Below are positions 8,368 through 17,960 of a stretch of 64,000 nucleotides of DNA, in pieces (the stretch's first letter is position 1; each line of letters starts with the position of its first letter). Under the pieces are notes generated by a model. The model was not told where the DNA came from and did no database searches. It saw nothing but the letters and a program-made list of their open reading frames with translations. Made by a program: the position numbers and the translations under genes. The DNA is taken from positions 3,906,001-3,970,000 of the forward strand of contig NZ_CP034248.1 of NCBI RefSeq assembly GCF_003931855.1, given 5' to 3'. This stretch comes from Paenibacillus lentus (lineage in GTDB: Bacteria; Bacillota; Bacilli; Paenibacillales; Paenibacillaceae).

Positions 8368-10926
8368 TTACTTACGCTCAACGGCCTCCATGATAAATGC
8401 TTCGATAATGTCGCCCTCTTTAATATCATTAAAGTTATCGAGTGTAATACCGCACTCGTAACCTTGAGCGACTTCTTTCGCATCGTCCTTGAAACGCTTG
8501 AGCGAATCAATTTTGCCCTCATATACAACGATACCGTCACGAACGAGGCGTGTTTCGGCATTACGCGTAATTTTACCGGAGGTCACCATACAGCCAGCAA
8601 TCGTACCGACTCTGCTGAGCTTGAATGTATCGCGCACTTCGGCATGACCGATAACAACCTCTTTATATTCGGGATCCAGCATCCCTTTCATCGCTTGTTC
8701 AATCTCTTCAATCGCTTTATAAATAACGCGGTGAAGACGAATATCTACCTTCTCCTGCTCGGCTGTAGCTTTCGTCTGATTATCCGGACGAACGTTAAAG
8801 CCAATGACGATCGCATTAGAAGCGGCTGCGAGAATAATGTCCGATTCTGTGATGGCACCCGCGCCGCTGTGAATAATTTTCACGCGTACGCCTTCCACTT
8901 CGATTTTCTCCAGGGAGCCCTTGAGTGCCTCGACCGAACCCTGCACGTCTGCTTTAATGATGACATTCAGATCTTTAATTTCGCCATCCTTAATGTGGCG
9001 GAACAGGTCGTCAAGCGTAACCCGGGTATTGCCGCCAAGCTCAGATTGACGTTGAGTAATCGCACGCTTATCAGCGATGGAACGGGCTTTGCGCTCGTCC
9101 TCAAAGACCATGAACGGGTCGCCAGCCAACGGGACTTCAGTCAGACCGGTAATTTCCACCGGCGTGGAAGGCCCAGCTTCTTTCAAACGACGGCCTTTAT
9201 CATTGACCATCGCACGAATCCGTCCAAAGCAGTTCCCGGCAACAAATGCATCGCCGACCTTCAGCGTACCATGCTGCACAAGCACGCGAGCAACTGGACC
9301 GCGGCTCTTATCCAACTCGGCCTCAATTACTGCACCGCGAGCACGTTTATCCGGATTTGCTTTATATTCATTGACCTCAGCTACAAGCAGGATCATTTCG
9401 AGTAAATCTTCCAATCCCATTCTTTGCTTCGCAGACACGTTTACAAAGATGGTATCTCCGCCCCACTCTTCCGGTACGAGACCATGTTCAGTCAGTTCTT
9501 GCTTCACCTTATCCGGATTAGCCGTCGGTTTATCAATTTTGTTGACAGCCACAATAATCGGAAGACCGGCGGCTTTCGCATGGCTAACCGCTTCTACGGT
9601 TTGCGGCATGACGCCGTCATCTGCAGCTACTACGATAATTGTAATATCAGTCAATTGCGCACCGCGGGCACGCATCGCTGTAAACGCTTCGTGACCCGGA
9701 GTATCCAAGAATGTAATTTTCTTATTATTAATCTCTACCTGATAAGCACCGATATGCTGGGTAATGCCTCCAGCTTCACCACTGCTGACATTCGTGGAGC
9801 GAATGGCATCAAGAAGCGTTGTTTTACCATGGTCAACGTGCCCCATAATCGTCACTACTGGAGGCCGCTCCAACAAATCCGCTTCATCATCGTTCTCTTC
9901 CAATGTCTCGAAGCGATCTTCCTCTACCGGAATCTTCACTTCAACCTCTACCCCGAACTCGCCGGCCAGCAGTAAGATCGTGTCGATGTCCAATTCCTGG
10001 TTAATCGTCGCCATGACGCCGAGCATAATCAGCTTCTTGATGACTTCTGAAGCGTCTTTATGCAGCAGCTTGGCTGCTTCGCCAACCGTCATATTGCCGC
10101 GAACGATAATTTTCTTCGGTGTGTTATCGATTTTCTCGCGCGGCGGCTGCTGTGGAGCGTTCTTGCCACGGCCACCTTTTCCGCCACGATTGTTCTTATA
10201 ATTACCAGGTCTATTATCGTCAAAACGTCTTTGGCCTGGTCTGTTGTTATTCCCCTTGCGTTGGCCTTGTCCTTGGCTTCTACCGTCATTCGACTGTCCC
10301 GGACGTGCCGGAGCTCCTTGGCTACGATTGGAGGCGGCTGCATTCCCCGATCCTTGACCAGGACGGGAAGCCCCCGAGTTTGCATTCGTTCGTTGTCCGC
10401 CTTGGCTCGAACCTCGAGTCGCTTGAGAATTATTTCGATTTCCCTGCTGATTTCCGCCGCTTGGACGGTTATTTCTTTCCTGCGTTGCTTGTGTTCCTCC
10501 CGCTTGGGAGGATGTATTTGCGTTTTGCGTTCTATTATTCATACTTACCTGCTTTTCTTGTTGATTTTTGGTATTGCTTGGCGTGTTGCTGCTTGTTCTA
10601 AGGCTCTGACCTTGATCTTCACGCTGGCCGGCACCCGCACCGGCCCCAGTTTTCGGCGTTTGGCTTCCTCCTGCGGAAGCTGGTGCCGACGATTTAGCTG
10701 TAGATTTAGTAGGTTCGGAACCTTCTCTTTTAGCAGCGGCACTACTTTTAATATCTTTGAAAAACTGCTCTACCCGCGATACGGCATCATTCTCCATTAC
10801 GCTCATGTGATTGTTAACGGGGATATTAAGCCGTTTAAGAATCGTAATAATTTCCTTACTGCTCATATTGAGCGATTTCGCGTATTCATACACCCTGAGC
10901 TTATCTTTGTTCTCTTGTTTACTCAA
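8368..10926 (-). CDS. infB: Translation initiation factor IF-2
   Basis: The GTPase places initiator tRNA on the 30S subunit. The 852-residue protein is longer than the 716-residue B. subtilis form because of a G/N/Q/R/S-rich unstructured stretch at about residues 60-262. An IF2N domain ([18 protein letters not shown]) precedes it; a second one ([18 protein letters not shown]) and the G domain (GHVDHGKT at 362-369, [13 protein letters not shown]) follow. The start is TTG with GGAGG nine bases upstream, overlapping the ylxQ stop by eight bases. Met129 (MNNRTQN) after AGGTAAG could start a shorter form. Confidence 0.97.
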   Translation of the reverse strand: MSKQENKDKLRVYEYAKSLNMSSKEIITILKRLNIPVNNHMSVMENDAVSRVEQFFKDIKSSAAAKREGSEPTKSTAKSSAPASAGGSQTPKTGAGAGAGQREDQGQSLRTSSNTPSNTKNQQEKQVSMNNRTQNANTSSQAGGTQATQERNNRPSGGNQQGNRNNSQATRGSSQGGQRTNANSGASRPGQGSGNAAASNRSQGAPARPGQSNDGRSQGQGQRKGNNNRPGQRRFDDNRPGNYKNNRGGKGGRGKNAPQQPPREKIDNTPKKIIVRGNMTVGEAAKLLHKDASEVIKKLIMLGVMATINQELDIDTILLLAGEFGVEVEVKIPVEEDRFETLEENDDEADLLERPPVVTIMGHVDHGKTTLLDAIRSTNVSSGEAGGITQHIGAYQVEINNKKITFLDTPGHEAFTAMRARGAQLTDITIIVVAADDGVMPQTVEAVSHAKAAGLPIIVAVNKIDKPTANPDKVKQELTEHGLVPEEWGGDTIFVNVSAKQRMGLEDLLEMILLVAEVNEYKANPDKRARGAVIEAELDKSRGPVARVLVQHGTLKVGDAFVAGNCFGRIRAMVNDKGRRLKEAGPSTPVEITGLTEVPLAGDPFMVFEDERKARSIADKRAITQRQSELGGNTRVTLDDLFRHIKDGEIKDLNVIIKADVQGSVEALKGSLEKIEVEGVRVKIIHSGAGAITESDIILAAASNAIVIGFNVRPDNQTKATAEQEKVDIRLHRVIYKAIEEIEQAMKGMLDPEYKEVVIGHAEVRDTFKLSRVGTIAGCMVTSGKITRNAETRLVRDGIVVYEGKIDSLKRFKDDAKEVAQGYECGITLDNFNDIKEGDIIEAFIMEAVERK

Positions 10927-11242
10927 TATACTCCACCTCCGACGTTTTCACGATCGTTTTCCGAATCATATCGGCAAATCCCTGATCGATCAGAGCCAGA
11001 ACGACCCGTTCCGGCTTACCGACACTTGAACCAAGCTGTTCTCGGTCGTACCCGATGATCAATGGAACTTTATAGGTTGCGCACTTGTCGCGAAATTTCT
11101 TACGAGCATTCGCAGACGCATCCTCCGCAACGATGACGAGCTTAGCTTCTCCAGAGCGCACCGCCTTAAGGACACTTTCATCTCCGGTGACTACTTTACC
11201 TGCTCGCATCGCAAGACCAAGCCCGGACAGCACTTTACTCAT
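10919..11242 (-). CDS. ylxQ: YlxQ, L7Ae-family RNA-binding protein
   Basis: A 107-residue L7Ae/L30e/S12e/Gadd45-family protein ([22 protein letters not shown], then [17 protein letters not shown] and [20 protein letters not shown]). Homologues bind kink-turn RNA; the cellular target of YlxQ is not settled. Two in-frame ATGs exist. The second is preferred because AAGAGG lies six bases upstream of it. It overlaps both rnpM and infB, so translation of the three is coupled. Confidence 0.93.
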   Translation of the reverse strand: MSKVLSGLGLAMRAGKVVTGDESVLKAVRSGEAKLVIVAEDASANARKKFRDKCATYKVPLIIGYDREQLGSSVGKPERVVLALIDQGFADMIRKTIVKTSEVEYIE

Positions 11243-11549
11243 CGGCATCCTCTTCCCGATCGCGTTCAGCGATAAAGTCCACCTCTACCGCAAGGAAGTC
11301 TCGTGCCAACTGTTCATAAACTTCTGCGCCAACCGGCGACTTAAGCGCCCTGTCTAAAGCCCGGTTCCTATGAGCCAGCTTAAAACAGGACTCTTGGCCG
11401 CATAAGTAAGCACCGCGGCCTGACTTCTTGCCCGTCAGATCAATCGAGACGTCTCCTTCTGGAGAACGCACGATCCGGATCAATGATTTCTTAGGCTTCA
11501 TTTCATTGCAAGCCACACACTTGCGCAGTGGTATTTTTCTAGGTTTCAT
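11235..11549 (-). CDS. rnpM: YlxR/RnpM, RNase P modulator
   Basis: A 104-residue YlxR-family protein with CVACNEMKPKKSLIRIVR and the signature GRGAYLCGQESCF. The family has been described as binding the RNase P RNA and lowering its activity. Four cysteines (CVAC and C...C) are present. It lies between nusA and ylxQ in the conserved operon. Confidence 0.94.
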   Translation of the reverse strand: MKPRKIPLRKCVACNEMKPKKSLIRIVRSPEGDVSIDLTGKKSGRGAYLCGQESCFKLAHRNRALDRALKSPVGAEVYEQLARDFLAVEVDFIAERDREEDADE

Positions 11550-11589
11550 TTCCTTCGCCCCCCGTCCATACTTGCATTAGAGGTTATTT

Positions 11590-12687
11590 TTAGTCGACGG
11601 AAACGGAATCCTGCGGCAATTCGCCTGAGTCTGTTTTTTCTCTTCCAAATTCCTCTTCCGCTTGACTCTCGCTCTTAATATCGATTTTCCATCCTGTCAG
11701 CTTGGCCGCAAGACGGGCATTCTGCCCTTTAATACCGATAGCAAGTGAGAGCTGATAGTCAGGAACGATCACGCGGGCCATCTTCTCCGCTTCGAACACC
11801 TGAACTTCAAGCACCTTCGAAGGGCTAAGCGCATTGGCTACGTATTCCTCAACACTTTCGGAATAACGCACAATGTCGATCTTCTCACCGCGCAGCTCAC
11901 CCACGATTGTTTGAACACGAGTACCCTTGGGACCGACACAAGAACCGACCGGATCTACTTCACTATTACGAGAGTATACCGCGATCTTGGAACGGAAACC
12001 TGCTTCCCGGGCCACAGAGCGAATTTCTACGACGCCGTCAAAAATTTCCGGCACCTCAAGCTCGAACAGTCGCTTAAGCAGTCCCGGATGCGTACGAGAA
12101 AGTAATATTTGCGGTCCCTTGGTCGTATTCTCTACCTTAGTAATGTAAGCCTTTATCCGGTCCCCATGTTTAAACTTTTCATTAGGCATAAGTTCATTAA
12201 GCGGAAGATGGGCCTCGATTTTGCCAAGATCCACATATACGTTGCGCTGATCCTGACGCTGGACGATCCCGGTAACGATATCCTCTTCCTTCTCGACAAA
12301 AGCATTGTAAATCAATCCCCGCTCAGCTTCACGGATGCGCTGGGTCACGACCTGCTTGGCCGTCTGTGCAGCGATACGACCGAAATCACGAGGCGTTACT
12401 TCAATCTCGGAGATATCATCCAGTTGAAAGTTGGGATTAATCTCACGAGCAGCGGGCAGAGAAATTTCGGTCCGCGGATCAAGCACCTCTTCCACGACAA
12501 GCTTGCGGGCATAAACTTTAATCGCCCCGGTATGGCGATTCATGTCGACACGAACGTTCTGCGCCGTGTTAAAATTGCGTTTGTAGCTGGAAATCAGAGC
12601 AGCTTCAATCGCTTCGAACAAAATATCTTTGCTGATTCCTTTTTCCCTTTCCAACTCATTTAAGGCTTCAATAAAATCCATACTCAT
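11590..12687 (-). CDS. nusA: Transcription termination/antitermination factor NusA
   Basis: NusA binds RNA polymerase and nascent RNA to modulate pausing and termination. The 365-residue Firmicute form has the N-terminal domain (EREKGISKDILFEAIEAAL), an S1 domain (DIVTGIVQRQDQRNVYVDLG) and two KH domains (DPVGSCVGPKGTRV; LAIGIKGQNARLAAKLTGW). It lacks the C-terminal acidic repeats of enteric NusA, as expected. Two close ATGs (MSMDF or MDF) are possible starts. Confidence 0.97.
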   Translation of the reverse strand: MSMDFIEALNELEREKGISKDILFEAIEAALISSYKRNFNTAQNVRVDMNRHTGAIKVYARKLVVEEVLDPRTEISLPAAREINPNFQLDDISEIEVTPRDFGRIAAQTAKQVVTQRIREAERGLIYNAFVEKEEDIVTGIVQRQDQRNVYVDLGKIEAHLPLNELMPNEKFKHGDRIKAYITKVENTTKGPQILLSRTHPGLLKRLFELEVPEIFDGVVEIRSVAREAGFRSKIAVYSRNSEVDPVGSCVGPKGTRVQTIVGELRGEKIDIVRYSESVEEYVANALSPSKVLEVQVFEAEKMARVIVPDYQLSLAIGIKGQNARLAAKLTGWKIDIKSESQAEEEFGREKTDSGELPQDSVSVD

Positions 12688-12727
12688 TTGCCTCGAGCTC
12701 CCCCTTTCATATTCCCGAATAGGTCAT

Positions 12728-13189
12728 TTAAAAAATGATGGCCAACCTTGCGCTGGCAACTTTGCTATATGGAATGGCATAATCCTTCTTCCCGACCGTG
12801 ATGACAAGCTCATCATTATCAAAAGAAAGAAGCCGGCCTTCAAATTCCTTCAGACCATCTACCGGTTCATATGTAGTTACAAATACATCCTTGCCGACTG
12901 CATTACGAACATCCTCAGCCTTTTTGAGCGGCCGTTCCGCCCCGGGTGAAGAGACTTCAAGAAAATAAGCGGACGGAATCGGATCCTCCGCGTCCAGCTT
13001 CTCGCTCAAATATTCGCTGACACGGCCGCAATCATCGATATCGATGCCTCCATCCTTGTCAACAAAGACGCGCAAAAACCAATTTCTTCCTTCCTTCACG
13101 TATTCCACGTCTACCAGTTCAAAGCCGTTCTCCTGCAAAAAGGGCAGAACCATCTCTTCTACGGTCGCTTTGATCTTCGGTGTGCTCAA
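12728..13189 (-). CDS. rimP: Ribosome maturation factor RimP
   Basis: RimP binds the free 30S subunit and aids its assembly. The 153-residue product has the N-terminal domain motif [31 protein letters not shown] and [13 protein letters not shown]. The start is TTG ([12 protein letters not shown]) with GGAGG nine bases upstream. It is the first gene of the rimP-nusA-rnpM-ylxQ-infB operon. Confidence 0.96.
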   Translation of the reverse strand: MSTPKIKATVEEMVLPFLQENGFELVDVEYVKEGRNWFLRVFVDKDGGIDIDDCGRVSEYLSEKLDAEDPIPSAYFLEVSSPGAERPLKKAEDVRNAVGKDVFVTTYEPVDGLKEFEGRLLSFDNDELVITVGKKDYAIPYSKVASARLAIIF

Positions 13190-13231
13190 GCGTACATACC
13201 TCCATAAAATTCATCCTATATACCAAAGAGT

Positions 13232-13255
13232 AAAGAGTGGGTTTCCCCACTCTTT
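13232..13255 (-). promoter_or_regulatory. Hairpin in rimP-nusA operon leader
   Basis: A perfect ten-base inverted repeat AAAGAGTGGG/CCCACTCTTT closes a GAAA tetraloop on the transcript, about 43 bases before the rimP start. No T run follows on either strand, so it looks like a leader stem-loop, not a terminator. NusA autoregulation is one possible role. Confidence 0.6.
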
Positions 13256-13289
13256 AAACAACGGCTCTATCTCCATGATTACCAAAAAA

Positions 13290-13318
13290 ATTATAACATA
13301 GTCCGGCATGAGTGACAA
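13290..13318 (-). promoter_or_regulatory. SigmaA promoter of the rimP-nusA-infB operon
   Basis: TTGTCA, a 17-base spacer and a perfect TATAAT, directed to rimP, with a leader of roughly 95 bases. This is the best SigmaA match in the window. Confidence 0.85.
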
Positions 13319-13419
13319 GTAAAACACCTTTACTGGGCAGACATAAGACAATCACATAAGAGCGCACTTCCTGTCGCTCACGATATGGTGATCCCCGTCC
13401 ATAAACATATTGCAACAGC

Positions 13420-16400
13420 TTAGAATAAGGAAAGCTGGTTGCTTTCAGGTAGTCCCCGGAAACACCCCATCGTATTCAGCAGCTCCACGACTGTCTTCGA
13501 CGCCTTTGATTTCTGCTGAAAGTCTTCGATGGAAAGAAACTCGCCTTGCTCCTTCGCGGCTGCGATATTTCTAGCTGCATTATCGCCGATTCCGGCGAGG
13601 GCCGAAAACGGTGGAATCAAGGAATCGCCATCCACAATAAAACGAGTGGCATCCGAGCGGTAAAGGTCAATATTTTTGAATCGGAAGCCGCGGGCCGTCA
13701 TTTCAAGCGCCATTTCTAGAATCGGCAGCATATTCCGCTCCTTCGGAAGCGCCTGAAACCCTTTTTGCTCAATCTCCTCGATCTTACGATAGATCGCCTC
13801 ATAGCCTTGACAGAACAACTCGATATCAAAATCTTCCCCGCGCACCGAGAAATAGGTCGCATAATACTCAATTGGGTGGTAGAGCTTGAAATAAGCTGTA
13901 CGCACTGCGGATATAACATAAGCCGCCGCATGCGCCTTCGGGAACATGTACTGGATCTTGAGGCATGAATCGATATACCACTGCGGAACCTTGCATCTCT
14001 TCATCTCATCGATCCACTCTTGGGTAAGCCCCTTTCCTTTACGCACGCTTTCGGTAATTTTAAACGCAAGGCCAGCATCCATCCCAGCTTTATAGATCAG
14101 ATACAGCATGATATCATCCCGACAACCGATAACCGTCTTAATATTGCAAGTTCCGTTTTTGATCAGTTCCTGAGCGTTGCCGAGCCACACTCCCGTACCA
14201 TGAGACAATCCTGATATTTGCAGAAGGTCTGCAAAGGAAGATGGCTGCGATTCTACCAACATCTGACGCACAAATTTTGTTCCCATCTCTGGTACTCCGT
14301 AGGTCGCTACCGGTGTGCGAATCTGCTCCGCCGTGACGCCCAGTGCTTCCGTTGAGTTGAACATGCTCATAACCTTCGGATCGTTCATCGGAATCGTCGT
14401 CGGATCGACTCCAGTCAAATCCTGTAGCATTCGCATCATCGTCGGATCATCGTGACCGAGAATATCAAGCTTTAGCAGGTTCGCATCGAAAGCATGGTAG
14501 TCAAAATGCGTTGTCTTCCATTCAGCGTTGACATCGTCCGCAGGATACTGAACCGGCGTGATGTCCTCCACCTCGATGTAATCGGGAACGACGACGATCC
14601 CGCCGGGGTGCTGACCCGTGCTCCGCTTCACGCCGGTACAGCCTGACGCTAAGCGATTCAGCTCAGCGCCACGCCACTGCTTATGATGCTCTTCCTCATA
14701 TTTTTTTGCAAAGCCAAACGCCGTTTTCTCGGCCACCGTGCCGATTGTACCGGCGCGAAACACGCTTTTCTCGCCGAACATCTCTTTTGTAAAGTTATGG
14801 GCATGTGGCTGATATTCCCCCGAAAAGTTCAAGTCGATATCGGGAACCTTGTCGCCCTTAAATCCTAGAAATGTCTCAAAGGGGATATCCTGACCCTCGC
14901 CCTTCAATTTCTCACCGCACTTCGGACAAGGCTTATCCGGAAGGTCGAATCCACTTGGTACGCTTCCGTCAAGGAACCATTCGCTATGCTTGCACTCCGC
15001 ATTCAGACAAATATAATGTGCTGGAAGCGGGTTAACCTCCGAAATTCCGAGGAATGTCGCAACGACCGAGGAACCAACCGAACCCCGGGAGCCCACCAGA
15101 TAGCCGTCCCTATTCGATTTCTTAACAAGTCGTTCGGAAATCAGATAGTTGGCAGAGAAACCGTATTTTATAATCGGCTCAAGCTCCTTCTCCAGACGTT
15201 GGACGACAACTTCTGGCAAATCTTCGCCATAAATCGATTTGGCCGTATCATAACAGGTATTGCGAATTTCTTCATCGGCCCCTTCAAGAATCGGGGTAAA
15301 GAGCTTATCCGGGAACAATTCCAGTTCCTCGAAAGTGTCCGCTAGCTCGGACGTATTTTTAACAACCACTTCGTAGGCTTTCTCTTCCCCAAGAAATTGA
15401 AATTCCTCCAGCATCTCTTCAGTCGTTCTAAAATGAGCATCTGGCTTGCGTATATCTTTAAGCGGACTAAAGCCGGTAATTCCGTGAATCGTAATATCCC
15501 GGTAAATTTTGTCGCGAGGCTCCAAATAGTGCACGTTGCCGGTAGCTACTACCGGCTTACCGAGCTTAAAGCCGATTTCGCATACTTTACGGAGCGCCGT
15601 CTCCAGCTCTTGGACACTTCCGACGAGCCCTTTGTCCACAAGGTGCATGTACATCGTTAGCGGCTGAATTTCCAGTACATCGTAAAATTCAGCCACTCGC
15701 TCTGCTTCCTCTACTGATTTATTCAGGACAGTCTCGAAGAACTCACCTTTTTCGCAGCCTGATAAAATAAGCAACCCTTCCCTTAATTCGGCAAGCTTCG
15801 ATTTAGGAATACAGGCAACTCTTTTGAAGTATTCGGTATGAGACAACGATACTAATTTGTAGAGATTTTTCTTCCCAGTTGTATTAAGCGCATAAATACA
15901 GCAGTGGAATGGCCGGGCATTCGACAAATCCTTGCCTACCTTAGCGTTAAGCTGATCCAACGTCTTATAGCCTTCAATTTTTACCGCATCCTCCAGAAGC
16001 CCGTTAAGAATTTCACCAAGTGCCAAAGTATCGTCGATCGCCCGGTGATGATTCTCAAGCGATACCTTATATTTGGCTGCCAAAGTGTTGAGGCGGTGAT
16101 TCTTCATCGTAGGAAACAGCATCCGGGCCAGCTCAAGCGTATCCAACACCGGATTATTCAGCTGAGATAGCCCCAATTCCTTCAGCTTTGCATTTACAAA
16201 GTCGATATCGAATCTGGCATTATGGGCAACTAGTATGGCATCGCCAACAAATTCGACAAATTCCTTCAGGACAGGCTCTACGTCAGGAGCATCCTTCACC
16301 ATGTCATCGTTAATATTCGTCAATTGCTGAATATTGTATGGAATGCGAACATGGGGATTGACGAATGTCGCATAACGGTCAACTTCCTTACCTTCCACCA

Positions 16401-17736
16401 TTTTGACCGCGGCTATTTCAATGATCTTGTTTTGCGTAACCGATAAGCCCGTCGTCTCAATATCGAATACGATATAAGTAGCGCCCTTTAAATCATCCGA
16501 TCGTGGATTCAATACGACGGCAACATCATCATTTACGACGTTGGCCTCGAGTCCATAAATCATTTTGATCCCATGCTTGCCTGCTGCTTTGACCGCTTCC
16601 GGGTAGCTTTGAATCCCGCCATGATCTGTCACAGCAATCGCTTTATGCCCCCATTTTGCCGCTGTCTTAATATACTCACCAATGGGGGTTACTGCATCCA
16701 TCGTACTCATGGTTGAATGCAGGTGGAATTCGACGCGCTTCTCCGGGGCATTATCCTTGCGGCTTGGCGGTGAAGGCACTTCGTTAACGTCTGAAGGTAT
16801 CATAACAAGTTCTGGAACTTGCATGAAGCGATCCATTTCCACCCGGCCGCGAGCCCTGATCCATTTGCCATTAGCCAGTTGATTCATTACTTTCAAGTCT
16901 TCCTTATTCTTGGCAAACATCTTCATCTGCAAGGAGTCCGTGTAATCGGTCAAATTGAATATAAATAGAGTATTCCCATTACGAAGCTCTTTGCGATCCA
17001 GGCCAAAAATCATGCCCTGAATCGTAATCTTCTTCTCTTCATCCTGAATTTCCTGAAGCGGAACGGGCTGCTCCTTAATATCATACCCGACCTGCAGTTT
17101 GATGACTTCCCCAGCATCCTCTTCCGGTGGAGCTTCCACCGCCATGCTCTCCATCATCTGCTGAATAAAATCCCGTTCTTCCTCAACAATGCGCTGTTGA
17201 AATTCCTCAAAAGCCTCAGCACTATTCTTCCCCGTCTGAAGCTTCACGCGCAGAGTCAGGGCGAAATATGTTTCGTAGAAGGACACGATATAACGATCGA
17301 TATTCTTCTTCTTAGCGAGCTCAAGAGCCATATCGTCAGTAAGGGTAATCGTTAGCAGATCCCCCTCGGTTTCGTAAATAGCCCGGGCCATCCAGCCATT
17401 CACTGAGGGCACTTCACGCTGCACCCACTCGAGGAACAGCTTCCAATATTCCGACACAATATCGGCGGCCGCTGCATCTTTTCCATAGCGAAATTCAAAC
17501 GAGATTTGAGCGATATGCTCCAGTCGTTCTTTCACACGCAAACAAAAAGTACGATAAGCCTGAGCGGGAACGAGCGTGTCTTTGCAAATCACAATCTTCC
17601 ACTCCCTGTTGCTGCGACTTACTTCCACCTGCTCGATCCACCCGTCCAAGAAATAAGGATTTATTAATCCATCAGGCATTTCCGCTTGCTGCATTAACAA
17701 TTCCAGCCTCTGTCTCTTCTCCCCAACTGCGGTCAT
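13420..17736 (-). CDS. polC: DNA polymerase III PolC (replicative, with proofreading)
   Basis: PolC is the main replicative polymerase of low-GC Gram-positives. The 1438-residue product (B. subtilis 1437) has an N-terminal region, an OB fold at about 235-320 and the split PHP domain starting at HLHS (338). The DnaQ-like exonuclease is at about 420-590 (FDIETTG). A zinc-binding segment (CLNAEC...CPKC) and the polymerase core with PDIDLNFSGE and FPKAHAAAYV follow. The upstream frame MYQGEDI is discounted because GGGGAGG sits five bases before the chosen ATG. No clear terminator follows. Confidence 0.98.
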   Translation of the reverse strand: MTAVGEKRQRLELLMQQAEMPDGLINPYFLDGWIEQVEVSRSNREWKIVICKDTLVPAQAYRTFCLRVKERLEHIAQISFEFRYGKDAAAADIVSEYWKLFLEWVQREVPSVNGWMARAIYETEGDLLTITLTDDMALELAKKKNIDRYIVSFYETYFALTLRVKLQTGKNSAEAFEEFQQRIVEEERDFIQQMMESMAVEAPPEEDAGEVIKLQVGYDIKEQPVPLQEIQDEEKKITIQGMIFGLDRKELRNGNTLFIFNLTDYTDSLQMKMFAKNKEDLKVMNQLANGKWIRARGRVEMDRFMQVPELVMIPSDVNEVPSPPSRKDNAPEKRVEFHLHSTMSTMDAVTPIGEYIKTAAKWGHKAIAVTDHGGIQSYPEAVKAAGKHGIKMIYGLEANVVNDDVAVVLNPRSDDLKGATYIVFDIETTGLSVTQNKIIEIAAVKMVEGKEVDRYATFVNPHVRIPYNIQQLTNINDDMVKDAPDVEPVLKEFVEFVGDAILVAHNARFDIDFVNAKLKELGLSQLNNPVLDTLELARMLFPTMKNHRLNTLAAKYKVSLENHHRAIDDTLALGEILNGLLEDAVKIEGYKTLDQLNAKVGKDLSNARPFHCCIYALNTTGKKNLYKLVSLSHTEYFKRVACIPKSKLAELREGLLILSGCEKGEFFETVLNKSVEEAERVAEFYDVLEIQPLTMYMHLVDKGLVGSVQELETALRKVCEIGFKLGKPVVATGNVHYLEPRDKIYRDITIHGITGFSPLKDIRKPDAHFRTTEEMLEEFQFLGEEKAYEVVVKNTSELADTFEELELFPDKLFTPILEGADEEIRNTCYDTAKSIYGEDLPEVVVQRLEKELEPIIKYGFSANYLISERLVKKSNRDGYLVGSRGSVGSSVVATFLGISEVNPLPAHYICLNAECKHSEWFLDGSVPSGFDLPDKPCPKCGEKLKGEGQDIPFETFLGFKGDKVPDIDLNFSGEYQPHAHNFTKEMFGEKSVFRAGTIGTVAEKTAFGFAKKYEEEHHKQWRGAELNRLASGCTGVKRSTGQHPGGIVVVPDYIEVEDITPVQYPADDVNAEWKTTHFDYHAFDANLLKLDILGHDDPTMMRMLQDLTGVDPTTIPMNDPKVMSMFNSTEALGVTAEQIRTPVATYGVPEMGTKFVRQMLVESQPSSFADLLQISGLSHGTGVWLGNAQELIKNGTCNIKTVIGCRDDIMLYLIYKAGMDAGLAFKITESVRKGKGLTQEWIDEMKRCKVPQWYIDSCLKIQYMFPKAHAAAYVISAVRTAYFKLYHPIEYYATYFSVRGEDFDIELFCQGYEAIYRKIEEIEQKGFQALPKERNMLPILEMALEMTARGFRFKNIDLYRSDATRFIVDGDSLIPPFSALAGIGDNAARNIAAAKEQGEFLSIEDFQQKSKASKTVVELLNTMGCFRGLPESNQLSLF

Positions 17737-17805
17737 GATATCCTCCCCTTGATACATTCCTCAATATGAGGTTAAGGTACTCGCTGTTTAAGAAATCCTA
17801 TGATT

Positions 17806-17873
17806 TAAAAAAGAGAGCTTCCGTTACGAGGTCCGAGCGGGAATCATGCCCACCCGGCAGCTCACTGCCGAAA
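17806..17873 (-). terminator. Rho-independent terminator after proS
   Basis: On the minus strand GAGCT.CCG pairs with CGG.AGCTC across a GC-rich interior that itself can form a nine-pair hairpin (CCGGGTGGG with CCCGCTCGG). A CTTTTTT tail follows. It lies about 90 bases after the proS stop and before polC. Confidence 0.6.
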
Positions 17874-17960
17874 GCCCTCCTATGCTATATTACCTATATT
17901 ACTAACCTAACCAGTGACAAATCAGCTACTGTAGGGAGCTTTTTCGCCAAACACGATAAA

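Noticed and set aside
8464..9405. Long open frame on the plus strand opposite infB
   Set aside because: It is a shadow of infB codon structure, with no ribosome-binding site or recognisable protein family; similar shadows lie opposite pnp, nusA and tsf.
13232..13255. Terminator for polC
   Set aside because: The stem is good but has no T run on the minus strand and lies downstream of the rimP promoter, so it belongs to the rimP leader.
17830..17873. GGGTGG...CCGC sequence between proS and polC resembling the end of a T-box leader
   Set aside because: The T-box core (GGTGGNACCGCG) is not present, no specifier structure lies upstream, and the segment fits better as the proS terminator; polC is not a T-box gene.
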